This document shows positions 12,074 through 24,756 of a stretch of 64,000 nucleotides of DNA, in pieces. A model generated the notes under the pieces. It ran no database searches and was not told where the DNA came from. It saw only the letters and a program-made list of their open reading frames with translations. Both the position numbers and the translations under genes were made by a program. Positions within the stretch are counted from its first letter, which is position 1, and every line of letters begins with the position of its first letter. This DNA is from Echria macrotheca. Lineage: Eukaryota; Ascomycota; Sordariomycetes; Sordariales; Schizotheciaceae. The DNA is taken from contig MU839832.1 of the NCBI GenBank assembly GCA_030411725.1, positions 1,846,402 to 1,910,401 of the forward strand, read 5' to 3'.

Positions 12074-13014
12074 CTGTGCAATGATGGTATCCCCAGGGCT
12101 GTGATGTTTTAGGGTACAAGTCATGGCCCTGGCTGGGGGTCGTGCTAGCATATATCCACAGTTATTAGGGTTCTGAGGTGCTGACCTTAGAATTCTGGCA
12201 ATCCTTTTGGAAGGTTGGCTCATTGGGTGTGGGTCTGGTGCGCCAGCCGTCACAGTACAGGAGAAGGCCCGATCAGCTTGGTGGTTTTCCTTTCGTTTTG
12301 GGGAATATATATATTGTTGCATTGTATTTTATCCCTTGCCTACCTAGGCACTTATATCAGCACTAGGGTTCATACGCGCAACATGTGGCTCCCTCGACAC
12401 GTCAATGTCATGGATGACATCCTAATGCTCCAGGTACCTCCATTCAGAGTCCAACTGGTTTCTCAAATATCCATCCTCTCTCGTCCAATGCCAGGAGCGT
12501 GTTCCCCACGGCCTGGTCGACGATTGTAAGAAGTCGGCACGACCATGCCGGGGCCCAACCTGACCTGTGTTTCAGCTCTGCTTCGACACCTGCGGCTTGC
12601 CGTTCCTGGTCGTGTCCAGCCTCGTACCCAAGCTAGTGCTGGCAGGTTTGGGTCTCGATACTTGCAGGTGCATGTGTGGCTTTAGAGCCGTGATGCTGTT
12701 GGTTGATCAACGCAAATTGGGGTCAATCCCACGGGGGCCTAGAACATGACACCCCGCAGCACGCCGGCATACATACCGCTTGTCTCAGCTAGCCACAGAC
12801 TCCAGGAAAGAGAGTAGGCGGCACCGGCAGCTCCATGACTCTAGGGCAGCGCACATATCTTCGCTGCGAGTACCTAAGGTAGGTAGAAATATATAAGATG
12901 CATGCACCTTATATTCAACATTGTGCCTTGTTCTCTCACAGACAAGCTATCCTCTTCTCCGCCTAAAAGTACCAACCATTGCAATACCAGGTAACAAGAG
13001 ACGAGAGATTCGAA
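12074..13014. promoter_or_regulatory. intergenic region with TATA box upstream of the amino acid oxidase
   Basis: No gene was found between the hydrophobin stop and the ATG at 13015. TATATAAG at 12890-12897, about 120 bases before the ATG, is a good core promoter candidate for the downstream gene. A short ACCTAAGGTAGGTAG element precedes it. Confidence 0.5.
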
Positions 13015-15199
13015 ATGCCGGCAACAACATCTCTCCGCGCGGCCTACGCCAAACAAGTCTTGCACCGAGACATCATGTCGCGGTTCCTGTCACGGAACCC
13101 AGACCACCACCCAAGCAAGGGCCTCCCGGAACCTCCCAAGGCCACCCCAGTGGACCGCGATGTGCGTTCTGACCGCATCTGCATTGTCGGTGCCGGCACT
13201 TGTGGCTTGTACCTCGCCATGATGCTCAAGTATCTGGGATTCACCAACGTCGACATCCTCGAAGCCAATGACAATGTCGGGGGCCGGTGCTTCACGTGGC
13301 CGAAGACGGAGAATCCCCAGAACGGCCAGGTCGACCACTTCTATTATGACGTTGGGGCTATGCGTATTCCGCCTTTGCCCTGGATGGCTGGGTAAGCATC
13401 CTTTTTTTGGCCCGACTGTGGTATTGGCGTTGTTACCTAACGCGACTTTGGTCGCAGAACCATTAGCTTCATTCAAAATACCCTCAAGCTGCAGACTCCG
13501 CCGTATTATTATGACAACCCTACGGGTCCGGTTCCAGTTTCTTACTGGTACAAGAATATTGCGATCAAGTACATGGCCCCCTTCTCTGTACATGATGAGT
13601 GCTGGAGAAATCTTCCACTTTCTGCTCTCGTGTTGAGTTCCGCATTGAATCGACAAATGCTAATCGCCTCAGCGATGGGGCTTTCGACGCCCTCATGTCG
13701 AGCCTGGCAAGCGAGTTCCTCCAAGCCGACGCAAACTTCGACAAGGCCTTCCAGGATTGGCTCACGGCGATTCCTGACCCTACTTATCGGAATGCAAGCA
13801 CAGCACCCCTGATATTTAGGGACAATTATTCGACCAGAGCCTGGCTCATGAACAAAGTCACCCCAACCGTGTAAGTTAGCACCTATTCCAACCCGGGCAA
13901 ACATCTCTGATGACGGTTTTGAAGTTGGACTTACTCCGACACGGCCAAGGCCGAACTGTACGACACGTGAGTTCTAAACCGCGGGCCCCTCTTTGCCAGT
14001 ATCCGTAGCTAACACACAGCAGCTCAACGGGTCTCTTTGACCAATCTTTAACCGAAACGGTCATCGACTACGCCGACTTCAAGAACGAGTCCGTCAAAGA
14101 CCAGAAGTGGCTCCGCGTCGAGGGAGGCATGCAGCTCGTGCCCGAGACCATAGCAAACCTGCTCGCCTCCTCAAGCTGGCCACCGCCACCAAACGGGCCC
14201 GAGCCACCAGCATCCTGGAACGTCCAGCTCAAGACACCCGTTACAGGCTACTCATTCGATCCAACCTCCGGCGTGGTATCTGTCACATCCTCCGCCGGCA
14301 CGAAAGCCTACGACATGGTCTTCAACACAACTGCCATGGGCCCGCTACAACGCATGGATCTCTCCGGCCTGAACCTGCCGAACAACATTCTCGACGGCAT
14401 CCGCAGCCTGAGCTACGACCGCGCAACAAAAGTCGCAATCAAATTCACCGAGGCCTGGTGGACGACAAAGTACAACATCGTCGGCGGCGTGTCTTCGAGC
14501 GACCTTCCCATCAGCAACGTCGTCTACCCCTCCTGGACCGACAACGATGGTACCACTCCCGCCGTGCTGATGGTTTCGTATTCTTGGGCGCAGGACGCAA
14601 CTCGCATGGGCTCCATGGTGGCAGACTACACCGTGCCCGGCGTTGTGCGAACCCGTGACGATCCACTCGTCACGCTCTGTCTCAATGACCTCGTGCAGCT
14701 GTTCAAATACAGCACGCCGGCCTTGACGTTCCAGGAACTATACGACATGGTCGTTCCCGATTCGAAGAGTGACGAATTTGGGCCCTACCACGCCTGGGCA
14801 TGGTCACACGATCCGTGGACGGGCGGTGCTTTCGCGCTCTTCGGTCCTGGCCAATTCCAGAACGTTTACGGCCAGTTCCAGACACTTTTCTGTAAGGACG
14901 AGTCTGCAACTCCGGAATGCCACTTTGCCATGGCGGGTGAGGCGCTCAGCGCCCATCATGCGTGGATCTGCGGCGCGTTTGACAGCGCGTATACGACGCT
15001 ATGCACATGGCTCGGGGCGGTGGGGGCCGATAACCTTGTCAATAACCTGAAGGCTTCGGAGTTCGGGGACGGCGCGGGGCAGCATGTGCAGGAGTGGGAT
15101 GATAAGCTGTTTGGATGGGTTGCGCATCTCTCTGGACGGGAGGAAGCACAGGAGACGAAGAAGCTCGTTGTTGGGACGGCGAAGCCTCAAGAAGCGTAG
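13015..15199 (+). CDS. Flavin amine oxidase, L-amino acid oxidase-like
   Basis: Five exons: 13015-13391, 13458-13568, 13673-13870, 13925-13966 and 14020-15199, giving about 635 residues. The FAD-binding motif RICIVGAGTCGLYLAMML is near residue 60, followed by DILEANDNVGGRC. The C-terminal FAD/substrate motif CHFAMAGEALSAHHAWI is near residue 550, in the order expected for L-amino acid oxidases and monoamine oxidases. Such enzymes deaminate amino acids to 2-oxo acids, ammonia and hydrogen peroxide. No signal peptide is visible. An in-frame upstream ATG-less extension exists, and the ATG at 13015 follows a TATA box by about 120 bases. The last acceptor is a CAGCAG pair (exon start 14020 or 14023), differing by one serine. 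The substrate is not predictable. Confidence 0.85.
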
Positions 15200-17312
15200 A
15201 TAATGAGGATCTGCGGGTCGGGGTAGATGTACTTTGTCATAGGCAGGCAGGCATGTTGACAACCCAAGCGCTTCCATAGCTAAAAGGCTTGTATACTTAG
15301 GCCGATGTCTGTCCAATTTCTGTTGTTGGGTTGACGACATCAGGAAGGAGAGTGCCCGTCCCCCCGGAGCACATAATTGATCCCACCATGACGCAAGGCC
15401 CATGATAAAATAGGGGATTTCCCCGTATTACAGGTGGAAGGGGCTTGTCAGAAATCATACCACAGTAGTGGACTCCCTGGGCGACGTGATGTGCTACTTC
15501 CCTGAGGCGTACCACCGATGGACTCTGGAGTCAGGATTGGGGGCTAGCACGTCGGATCATGCTTAACTTGCGGATCATCGACGATCGAAAAAGCTTATCC
15601 AGCACTCCGCGGGCTCTTGCAGCCAGGTATCTCTGATCCATCCCGGAACGCACACGATATGGCGGCGTTTTCCGTACCCTACCCAGTAAGTTGAGTGTTG
15701 TCAACTTGGAACTTTCCACAGAAACGCTTCGGCCATGACTTCCCCGGTGGGCTCGGACCGCGCGTGCCAAGCTCTGGGCAACGACTTCCCGCTTTGGAGG
15801 CCAACTCCTTGCCTTTTTGGGCGTCAATCTTCTCTCTTGGTTGCTGGGAAGGATTGGTATTTGTGAGCTGTTCGCAGAGAGATTTACACACCGGTCCAGC
15901 CACTGCTTTTCGTGCATCGCCAAGAACACAGTAGTACGCCGCGTCAACCCCTTTTCACATCAACGACGTTGGGTCTGAACGCTCGCGGCCTCAGGACTAG
16001 CACCACTGCCTGCCGACTACCTCGCTACCTGTAACCGACCCTGTAACCACAGGAATAGCGAGAAAGGGGCAAGGGGGGCATTAGCTCGGGTAACCCGCGC
16101 AAGATAATGACGGAAATCAGCCAAGGTTGCCGAGGTCTGGCTTCTTCCCTCATCATCTTCTTGCGTGGGTTCTCGTGTTGCTATCGACGTCGGTTGCTAT
16201 GGACTGCATTAGCACTCAATCGGGCAATCCTAGAACTAACCTGGTCCTGTAGAAGTCATGATGAACGAGTGAACCCCCTCCGCAAACTCTCTACTCTAGC
16301 TTGAGTTCAAGACACCCGTGGGACCAACGGCCCATCGTGCATCTGCCAAGACTGTCCAACCACCTTTTCAGCCTATCGCTTCGATAGATTTCTGGTCACC
16401 CTTGATTCGCTCCTACAGTCTTGGCTTCCAGCGCTTTGACGGCCAAAGAGCTAAAGTAAGAGCAGTCACCATGCAGGAGGACGTGAAGATAGTAAAAGGC
16501 TCGCAGGGTTTGGTAAAAGAAGGCGGGGTTATCCTGGAGCATCTTGATCTCTTGGATGCTGGGACCCAGCCGGCTGGGACGTCGGTCTCGCTGGGAAGAC
16601 GCCAACTTACGAATCCTCATGCGTCGTCTCGTTCCACTGTCCGCCGGCAAGCGGGTGTGTCGTTGAGATGCTTCGAATGATGGACATGCAGGAATTGGCC
16701 CGACCTGTTAGCGACCGCGATCTTGATCTAGCGACTCTTCACGCGAGGAGCTATCCGAAACGAGCTGCCCGTCTTGGCATGTCCAAGCGCGACGACTGAT
16801 GACTGCTTGCGCCTCTGAGGCTTTCCAACACGGCTGGACGCGAAAGGTGGTGGCGGGAAAGATTCTTGTGAGGAATGGAGGCACAGATAGGGACATCGTC
16901 GTCACCCAGACAAGCTTATGTTTTGTTCAGTGATAGACGGGGCACGGATGATCCGTACACGGCAGTCAGAGGGCGGATCGGGACACCACACGGACAGTGG
17001 GGCGAACCGGATCGATTAATGGTGTTCGACACGCGGCGCGATTGGCGCGCATGTGTCGCTGAAGGATGGACGCTCAGACTGCCTGCTGCCGGTACCCATC
17101 GCTAACCGATCGTCGCTAACGAGCCGGTTTCCTCAAGGGCTGCGTTCTGGAAGTTAGCGAAGGTGGGAGGATCGGTCCGTGCTGGTTAGCTCCGGGAATG
17201 GCCTGGTCGACGGGAGACCGGCGTCATATACCGGTGCCGGTCCGCCGTATCAGGCCCCATAGTCTCGATCTTCTTGTTCCAACGTCAACTGACAACACTC
17301 CACAAGCTCAAC
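15200..17312. other. long intergenic region
   Basis: This 2.1 kb stretch between two plus-strand genes holds only short, overlapping, motif-free frames. I see no tRNA, repeat or transposon signature. Confidence 0.5.
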
Positions 17313-18612
17313 ATGGCCTTGGGACCCGACGATCCCGGCTATGCTGACGAAAATAAAGGGCCTTTGACCCTGACGATTGCTTCGGTCCTCACTAGCCTCT
17401 CCGGGCTCTTTGTCCTCGCCCGGTTATACAGCAGACACATTTCGACACGAAAACTCGCCATTGACGACTACATCTGCGTGTTCTGTGTTGTAGGTCTAGT
17501 CCCGCATATTACTGTGTCCTGGCTGACCTTTTATGATGACCAGATCCTCGGCATCATCTACGTCGCCCTCGCCGGCGTAGCGATTCACTATGGCGCCGGC
17601 CGCCACGTACCGGCGATCCCAGTCGATGAAGTCATGACGGCCGTCTACTACATTGTCATCTCGTTCGTGCCGGGCGTGTCGTCCTTCATGTTTCCCAAGT
17701 TCGCCGGCATTATCCTCCTGGCGCGGCTGCTCAACCCGAGCCGGACACACCGAATCATCATGTGGATCGTGTCGCTTTTCTATCTGGCTGCCGGCATCGT
17801 CATGCTCACCTTCAACTTTGCCCAGTGCCAGCCGGCTGCGGCACAATGGGGCGGCGCGGAGGGCACGTGCTGGGACAGGCGGATCGTGGTCAACTATGCC
17901 ATCTTTATGAGCTCGCTGTCGGTTGCGTTCGACTTTTACCTGTCTGTCTATCCGACCATCGTGCTGCGGACATTACAGATGAACTGGAAGAAGAAGGTGG
18001 CCTTGTGTTCTTCGCTGGGCTTTGGTTACTGGTATGCCTGCAGGTCGAGTTTGAGGGCAGCTGTATAGCGTCGATGTACTGACTCGACGGCAGCGCCGCT
18101 GGGGTTACCATTTACAAGTGCGTGACCCTAATGCACTTGGCTGGTGAGACCGACTTTACCTTTTTCATCGATGATGTTGTCCTATGGACCAAGTAAGCCA
18201 CCCCATCGCCGCCCTCATCATCTTTTCGACACCATGTTGAGAAGAATATGGCTGAGATCACCATTAACCACCTTGTAGTATCGAGGCGAACTTCGTGCTC
18301 ATAGGCACCTGCATCCCGACTCTCTTCCCGCTCGTCCGCCAGATCTTCGGCTCCAGTGCTCTGGGCGGCAGCGGTGCCGTTTCGAAGGGGCAGAAGCCAA
18401 CCGGCGATCATTCAAGCAGCGGACCGGCGAGCGCCTTTGCCTCGGCTAAGAAGCGGGCCAAAGGTAGCGGGCAGTTTGACGCGGTGGCTGATAACGACGA
18501 CAGCAAGTATATTATTCTGGAGGAGCGGTCGTTCCATTGTGTTGCTGAGGACCGGCGAAGCGATGATGCATCGGTTTTGGAGACGGGCAGAAAGACGCCT
18601 AAGGGGTGGTAG
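17313..18612 (+). CDS. Rhodopsin-domain (PTH11/SAT4-like) integral membrane protein
   Basis: Exons 17313-18031, 18094-18192 and 18279-18612 give 383 residues. Introns of 62 and 86 bp end GGCAG and TTGTAG. The frame is open upstream to 17274, but the first ATG is at 17313. Family marks are LARLYSRHISTRKLAIDDYI between helices one and two, the FNFAQCQP segment, a tryptophan/cysteine-bearing loop ending CWDRR before helix five, and NIEANFVLIGTCIPTLFPLVRQIF in the last helix. A charged Ser/Lys-rich tail of about 85 residues follows. It is a plasma-membrane protein of the same broad family as the gene at 691-1777, but clearly a different subfamily. Its function as a sensor is a family-level inference. 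Confidence 0.86.
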
Positions 18613-18783
18613 CATGGACGTACTTGAATATAGAGTCTGGTCTGACCTAGACGCCTGTGGTGGTCGCGAACTTGTAGAATCAGCCTACAACACGCAGGGC
18701 AATTTCAGTATCAGGACAGTTAACTGTCCCATCAGGTAGGATTGTTGCCGTCTGTGCCAATTTGACTCCCATGCCTTCCGGTC

Positions 18784-19869
18784 TCAGTGCTTCCCCATCA
18801 TCTCTAGACTCTTGTGGTAATCACTCGTCCCATTCTCCGGGTCTCTGTCGGCGGCCTTGCATTTGCTGTACTGGCCCTTGCCCGTACCGTGAGCGCCGTC
18901 GATTCTCATAAACGATTGCCCTTTGGCCTTGAGCATCTCCTTGCCCGCATCATCAAACCATCCATTGATAAAATCGCCGTGGAAGCAATAGCCCACACCC
19001 ATCTAAACTTCCGTTAGCTTGCTGGCCATCACCCAGCCTTCCGTAGACAAGAAACTCACCTCCCCACACGCTAGCTTAATAGGGGGCGTCCCCTTCCACC
19101 CCTCCTTAATCACGCCCCTCGTGTTGTACCTAATCGAAAACCTCAAGCTCGGCATCCTCTTCATCCCGCTCGGGCATCGTCCCCCGTTTGCCGCCGCATA
19201 TGCATACTCAGTGATGTTGTCCACGTTGACACAATCGGGGAACCGAAGAATAACTTGTAGATGCGCGCTACACGTCTGTAGCGGAAGCGCCGCCCGGGGC
19301 CGCCGGTCGCGGTCCTCCGGCCCGTTGCCGTCGCACCACCACGTCATAGCCGTGACTTTCTCGTTGACATCGGACTGGAACTTGGCGCTAGCGTTGCCGG
19401 CTACCATGTGCAGGTTGCGCGGAAAAGGGATTTCAGCATGGTCGATGTTTTCGTAGTAGGTCTTGAAAGTGGCGGGGTAGATTTCTGTGTAGGTCGTGTT
19501 GTCGGGGCCGGAGACGTAGTACAGGGTTGGGGCCCCTTATCGAATGAATGTTAGTGCATTAAAATAAAAGAAGGAGGGGAAAATGGGGGGAAAAGATAAT
19601 GTTGCGGTGTGGTAAAGGAGCGTCGACGACGAACAGTAGACGGAAAGATCATTCGGGTTCTCCCCCGAGGGACATCCCTTTTGGAGATCCTCGGTCGTCG
19701 GCAGGTCTTTGGTGATGGCGTCGGAGCCGAAGAAGGAGTGCATGTGCGAGACGTATTTTCCGGGAAACACAATCGGGTCGATGTTTTTTCTCATGAAAGC
19801 AAAATGTTCGACCACGGTCAACGCTGAGACCGAACCAGCCACGAGGGCGACTGCTATGATGTATCGCAT
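18784..19869 (-). CDS. Secreted DUF1996 protein
   Basis: Exons 19869-19635, 19535-19060 and 19002-18784 give about 309 residues. Intron 1 (GTTCGT...AAG) restores the motif VYWAPTLYYVSGPD exactly across the join, which supports the model; intron 2 is 57 bp and ends GTTTAG. Signal peptide MRYIIAVALVAGSVSA is followed by KNIDPIVFPGKYVSHMHSFFGSD, the defining DUF1996 start with its conserved histidines. Later come RCPSG near the middle and YCFHGDFINGW near the end. The domain occurs in fungal secreted proteins, often alone or with WSC modules; its activity is unknown. Two earlier in-frame codons lie before 19869, but only this ATG gives the signal peptide. Confidence 0.85.
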
Positions 19870-20878
19870 CGTTAAACTCACCAAGCGGAGTTTCTGCTGA
19901 TGACGGATGGCGCTCAGCAATGGAAAAAGAATGGAGATATCATCTTGTTGGACGTGATTGATATTTCACTTTTGAAAAGGCACCCAGGAACCCTTTCTGC
20001 TTTGGTGATAAGGGGGCAGCCACTGCCAAGCCTGTGAGGCGGTTAATCTAGAGTCAATACCAGCACCCAGTACGATTGCAACGGTTGATGTGGACTTCAT
20101 ATCACGGGGCCTGAAATTGTCCCGAATCTTAACAGCTGCATCGGTAGTTGAAGGTCTGGCCCCGGACCTAGTCTTGGCGGGTGTCCCGTTTCCCGAACTC
20201 AATACAAACTCCTTACCTTATTCTCCGGTTTAGAACAAACGAAAGCAGCTCTGGAGGGTTGATGACATGAGGGAAGAAAAGTACAGAAGGGGCCCATAAC
20301 AAAGCACCACTCAAGGGAAAAAGAAACGCCAGGCATCAAGCCGTCAATCCGGTCAACCAGAACCCAAACCAGGAGTTGGCGGCGGGATCCTGAACTCCGC
20401 GAAAGTGCCCTATGGGAGTATCTGAAGCTTGGCAGTGAGAATGTCCTTTTTTCCGCAAGACAGAAAGTCATGTCTGCACCAGTAAACGTTACCACCTTTG
20501 CTTGGACCGTGTAGGCGGGTACTCGTGACGCCGTGCTGACGCCGCCATTCGCGCTAACTATGGAAAATTCGATAAATCAGCCCTGCATGGGTCGGTGAAG
20601 AGGAGGCCTTCGTCAAGGTTAGGTGCAGCAATGACTTCGACTTGCCTGTCGAGATGGCCCACGGCTAGCATCTTCCGGAATGGTCGGGAATGATGGGCCG
20701 TCGATGATGCGTGCTGAGCGTTCACACTTGAATTAGCTCAAAGTCTTCCGAAAGCTGACAGCAACGTGTTCGTTGGCCGGCTGACTGGGTTGGTCTAATG
20801 GAGCTATATATATGTCTACCCATCCCCCAAAAGGTTCTGGCAACCGGGCACCAAAGATCTGTGAAGGAATTACATACC

Positions 20879-21330
20879 AAAGACCGAAGACGGGAACGGG
20901 GCTGTTCCGATCATGTCCGCGTAAAAATTGCCACTTGGGCGAAAGTCAAGGCGCGTGCCTCTGCGTAGGATGAGACGCCAGTAACGGACAAGAATTGGGT
21001 GTAAAGTCGGCTAGTAAGGGCGGAATCCAGATGGTTGGCTTGATCGCCGGGCTCTGTATGATAGCCCTTTTGAAGGGCGAGGTTACGTCGATACCGCTGT
21101 AGGCCGCAAGATGGTGGACAATGCCCACACCTGCCGACTCGCCGATCACCGTACCTAATGGTCACCGCCGAAACTTTATAAATGGCAACGCACCCATTCG
21201 ATGGCCACGTGCTGGCCGTAGAGTGCCGCGTTGGACGCCATGTCCCACGTCAACGGCGTTCGTGGAGAAATGCTAGTGAGCCCCCGAGGAACCATTCACG
21301 TTAATATCCATACACTTCCCGGGACTGGCT
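20879..21330 (-). pseudogene. Type B carboxylesterase relic
   Basis: Read on the minus strand, pieces of a type B carboxylesterase/lipase follow each other in family order but in different frames. CMDINV is near 21300 (the EDCLYLNV region). NAALYGQHVAIEWV is near 21220 (the DQ-AL-WV region). SFGGDH follows after an in-frame TAA. Then come VIGESAGVGIVHHLAAYSG (the nucleophile elbow GESAG), FKRAIIQSPA, and SVTGVSSYAEARALTFAQV with FYADMIG. Stops at about 21178 and 21160, frameshifts, and the absence of the C-terminal half show a dead gene. The stop-for-CAA/CAG type changes fit C-to-T decay, but this is not proven. Confidence 0.7.
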
Positions 21331-22519
21331 AACGAGGGGCAGACTAGTAGGTGGATCGATGACGACCGGCGAACCCTAGTGTTCTACCTCCATATGTTTT
21401 TGGTTCTATTTGCTTTTGTTTCTACACCTCCTCCTGTTTATGACACCATTGGACCGTTTTACCACCCATAGGGCTCCCATGTATAAGATAAGGTATCACA
21501 GATTTGGAGAATCCTCCTCTCAGAAAACAGTTTCGTTCTGGCCATTGAGGGTGGCGAGTTGAAGGGATGTTTAACCGGGTTTGTTTTGGCTCATTCACTG
21601 CAAAAGACCCGACCTCACCCTGTCTCGCTTGCAACAGACAGCTCGATCCGGTCCTTGCGATATTAATTCTCCGTGTTAGCCGCTGTGGAGAGACGTCATA
21701 ACTCGGTTTTCTGTTCCGGAGTTGCAATCCATGGCCAGGTTCCTGGTTTGCATTGACCCTTCCTTGACATTGGTTCGCCGTCCAGTTTGGCTATTTTTGC
21801 GTTTTTAGTATCTGGGTCGATGATATTGCGTTGCTGCACCCCAGATTATTCTGTCTCTTCTCCGTGTCCAAAATCGGCAGTGATCATCGAAACACCATCT
21901 TTTCACCAATCTACTACGAGGATGTAAACTTGGTCAGTGCCCCTTTCCGGCTCTAGACCTACATGTTGAGTACCTAGGTAATCACCCAAGATCCTGTACA
22001 TGAGTGCTAAATGAACGGCTGCGCGCCCCTCCCGCATTGCATGCAAGCCATCCAGTTGTAGTGACATGCCAAGATCCGGAGTAGAAACATACCTCACCAA
22101 CGACACCAGGGAAAAGATATCGTGACAGCACATTCAATTTCCGCCTCTGCAAAATGACAACATGCCCTCACATAATGATACTATCTCCTGCTATTCCGGT
22201 TGGCCCAACCACCATCTGAACCGTTGTCTAAGACCTCAGCACATCTACCGTGAGCCACCTGAGCCGGCTGTCTTGGACCGAAATTCTCCGGACTTCATCT
22301 CTCCGCTTTCCTAGTGACGAACCGAAATCTCGCGATATTAGTTCCTGTGAAACCTCAAAACCAGCCGCAAACATCATGGACGTCATGGACTTCGTATTGT
22401 CTGGGACATGTCTTGCACACTTGCTCAGCCGACCGGAGGAGCCGAGATGTGGCCTGCCCAACTAGACAGATGTCTGGAAGGAATACATCGTCATCGCTAT
22501 CCGAAGGTGGGAGGTTGGG

Positions 22520-22526
22520 TATATAA
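22520..22526 (+). promoter_or_regulatory. TATA box of the glycine-rich hydrophobin gene
   Basis: TATATAA stands about 95 bases before the ATG at 22621, with a CT-rich leader between, the usual layout of strongly expressed fungal genes. Confidence 0.6.
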
Positions 22527-22620
22527 TAGGCCCTCTGATCCTCCCTATTTTCTCTCTTTGTCGGACACTTCTTATTCCATATCTTATATCATTTCGACAC
22601 TTCCACATCCAGCAAGCAAA

Positions 22621-23081
22621 ATGAAGCTCGCCGCTACAATCCTCGTCTTCGTCACGGCTGCCTTAGCCATCCCCACCGGTGGCCCCTCTCACGGGGGCGG
22701 TCACGGCGGGGGCTCTGGGGGAGGCTCTGGTGGTGGCGGCGGAGGAGGAGGAGGAGCCTCCTATGACCCCTGCTCGGGCCTCTACAACACCGCGCAATGC
22801 TGCGCTACAGACGTCCTCGGAGTTGCGGACCTGGACTGTGCTCAGCGTACGAGATCTCTCCCCTGCTGGCTGACGTTCTAACATTGTGCGTTGTAGCCCC
22901 GTCGGTTCCACGGTCTGCGAGTAGCTTTAGTAGCATCTGCGCTGGGATTGGACAGCGTGCGCGCTGCTGTGTTTTGCCTGTTGTAAGTTTGGCTTCCTCC
23001 AGATAGGTGGAGATGGTGGACTGACGAAAAAAGCTTGGTCAGGCTGTGCTCTGCGAAACTCCGGCTGGGGTGAAGGGCTAG
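22621..23081 (+). CDS. Class II hydrophobin with glycine-rich N-terminal extension
   Basis: Exons 22621-22846, 22897-22982 and 23043-23081 encode 116 residues. Introns of 50 and 60 bp have TTCTAACAT and CTGAC branch sites. A signal peptide (MKLAATILVFVTAALA) is followed by a run of about 35 residues that is nearly all Gly/Ser/His. The class II hydrophobin core comes next: CSGLYNTAQCCATDVLGVAD, then LDC, SSICAGIGQRARCCVLPV and VLCETPAGV. All eight cysteines are present in class II spacing. Products of this family coat spores and hyphae and lower surface tension. The long glycine block is unusual for the class and resembles wall-protein linkers. It may affect film texture or cross-linking, which is inference. 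Confidence 0.95.
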
Positions 23082-24727
23082 ATCGGCCGTGTAAAGGAGG
23101 GTTGCGGTGTGGGATGGCAACTATATGGAGCAAGTCATGTAGGAGGACCTGAAGAATTAGCCTGGCTGTCTGCGACGAATCTGGTCACACGAAATTTCCT
23201 CGTTCGTTCTTTGTCTTGAGCTGGGGTGAGCTGTGGTTGATTTGTCCTGAGCTTCCCTGATTTTTCCCTGAGCTAGCGTGATCCCATACACCGCTGCCGC
23301 ATAGCCTCAGAGGTCCTTTTTCAGTCCCCCGGCTAAAGTTTCCTATCGATTAAAAGCAGATAACGCGTAATCTGTAAAGATAGCTCTCAGGCAACAATTC
23401 TAGTTACAACGTATAGGCGTACTGGATGTTATCAGATAAAACAGCAACTACCACTTCATTAAACTAATAAACTTTCTGCGCATCTTAGTGGAGGGGCAGT
23501 TTGCGATAAATCTCCCCTACCTACTTAGCACAGGTAGCCGTAGATAGGTATCTGATACAACTGTACCGACAGGGTAGGCAGAGTTCGTGTTATGATGATT
23601 AGCGGAAAGGTAAGGGCCAGGTTTTGGGACCGCTAGTCCGTGCTTTGAGTGGCTCAGTGCTTGGGCAACGTGGGTACATAGTGAATGTTACAGGACCCAG
23701 AACTGGGCTTGTTCGCCAGAGGGTCAAACTGTACCGGACCACTAGCTAAGCAAGCGTTATAGCTTTTAGGCTAGTCTTAGGCCCGAATGTTGGCCCAGAA
23801 CATACCAGTACATGCCCTAGGACAGTATACAGTACCGCAGATCAAATTTTAGGATAGTACATAATATTCCGAAACAGGACTGAATGAAACCTTTCCGTGA
23901 CGCCCAGTGCAGACTTATCCACGACTCACTAAGCATTCCGTCACCTGCACTATGAGTCTCAAGACCAAGAAACCGGTACCTATCCTCACAGGCCCTTGCC
24001 TTCGACTACACACTCAGTTGGGGTAGGCTAGCTTTCCGGGCATTACCGTCGACGGAAGATCACAGTCGTTCAAGAATCTCTGCAGGAAATCGAGCAAAGC
24101 GTGGTCGGTCCCTGCCAGCTGTTAGTTAGCATTCTCACCGCTTGTACTCAACGCAAACGGCAAAACATGGACGGAACTCACCGTGCGGTGATGCGACTGA
24201 GACAGCAGTGGGAAGCAGCTCGATATGATCCGTAACCCTGGAATGATAGTTGAACTGGCCAACTGCACATTGTGACGGGTCAGTCAGTTCTCACTTCTCA
24301 GCTCTGACATCATGAGGGGGTTTTGCACAAACTTGGGAGAACTGCTTGAGGAAGGGCGGCCAGAGGTCCGCTGAAGTCGATGTCCCATTTCCAATTCACA
24401 TGTGGTGAAACACTGCGGTGATAGTAGCGGTCAGCCTTATTGCATGTTTACCTAGAGACAGGGGCTCTTTTCTAGGAGAAGGGGAGTTTTCGGCCTTACG
24501 GGGGATAGTTGTCTCGGTACTGTGGCTCTTGTGGGCTAAAGGGCCAGATCATAATGGCTCCAAGACAATGGCGCCCGCCCTTGCGGAGAATCTTGTCATT
24601 CAGCCAGGTCGATAGAACTTTTTGCTCGTGCATCATGGAAGCTCTTTGTTTCTGCGTGACTTTTTTCGCCAGTTTTCTGTGGGCAGGAGGACGTTGTTAG
24701 TACATGAATTAAGCGTGAATCCCAGTT
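23082..24727. other. intergenic region, no gene seen
   Basis: This 1.6 kb stretch is noticeably more AT-rich and stop-dense than the flanks, with no frame longer than about 85 codons. Nothing recognisable was found; it may be old decayed sequence. Confidence 0.5.
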
Positions 24728-24756
24728 TTAATGGCACGGAAGCAATGTGCCATTAA
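24728..24756 (-). terminator. hairpin in the amidase 3' flank
   Basis: Ten-base arms TTAATGGCAC (24728-24737) and GTGCCATTAA (24747-24756) flank a 9-base loop, 45-73 bases beyond the amidase stop codon. It would fold in the 3' UTR or just past it. A role in 3'-end formation is only a possibility. Confidence 0.35.

Larger units (their letters stand above)
19870..22620. other. intergenic region containing an esterase relic
   Basis: Apart from the carboxylesterase remnant listed separately, no coding signal was found. A palindromic TACCTAGGTA lies at 21971-21980. TATATAA at 22520-22526 sits about 95 bases before the hydrophobin ATG and is its probable TATA box. A CT-rich leader follows. Confidence 0.5.

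Noticed and set aside
23082..24727. Possible transposon in the AT-richer gap
   Set aside because: No transposase-like frame, long terminal repeat or terminal inverted repeat could be found.
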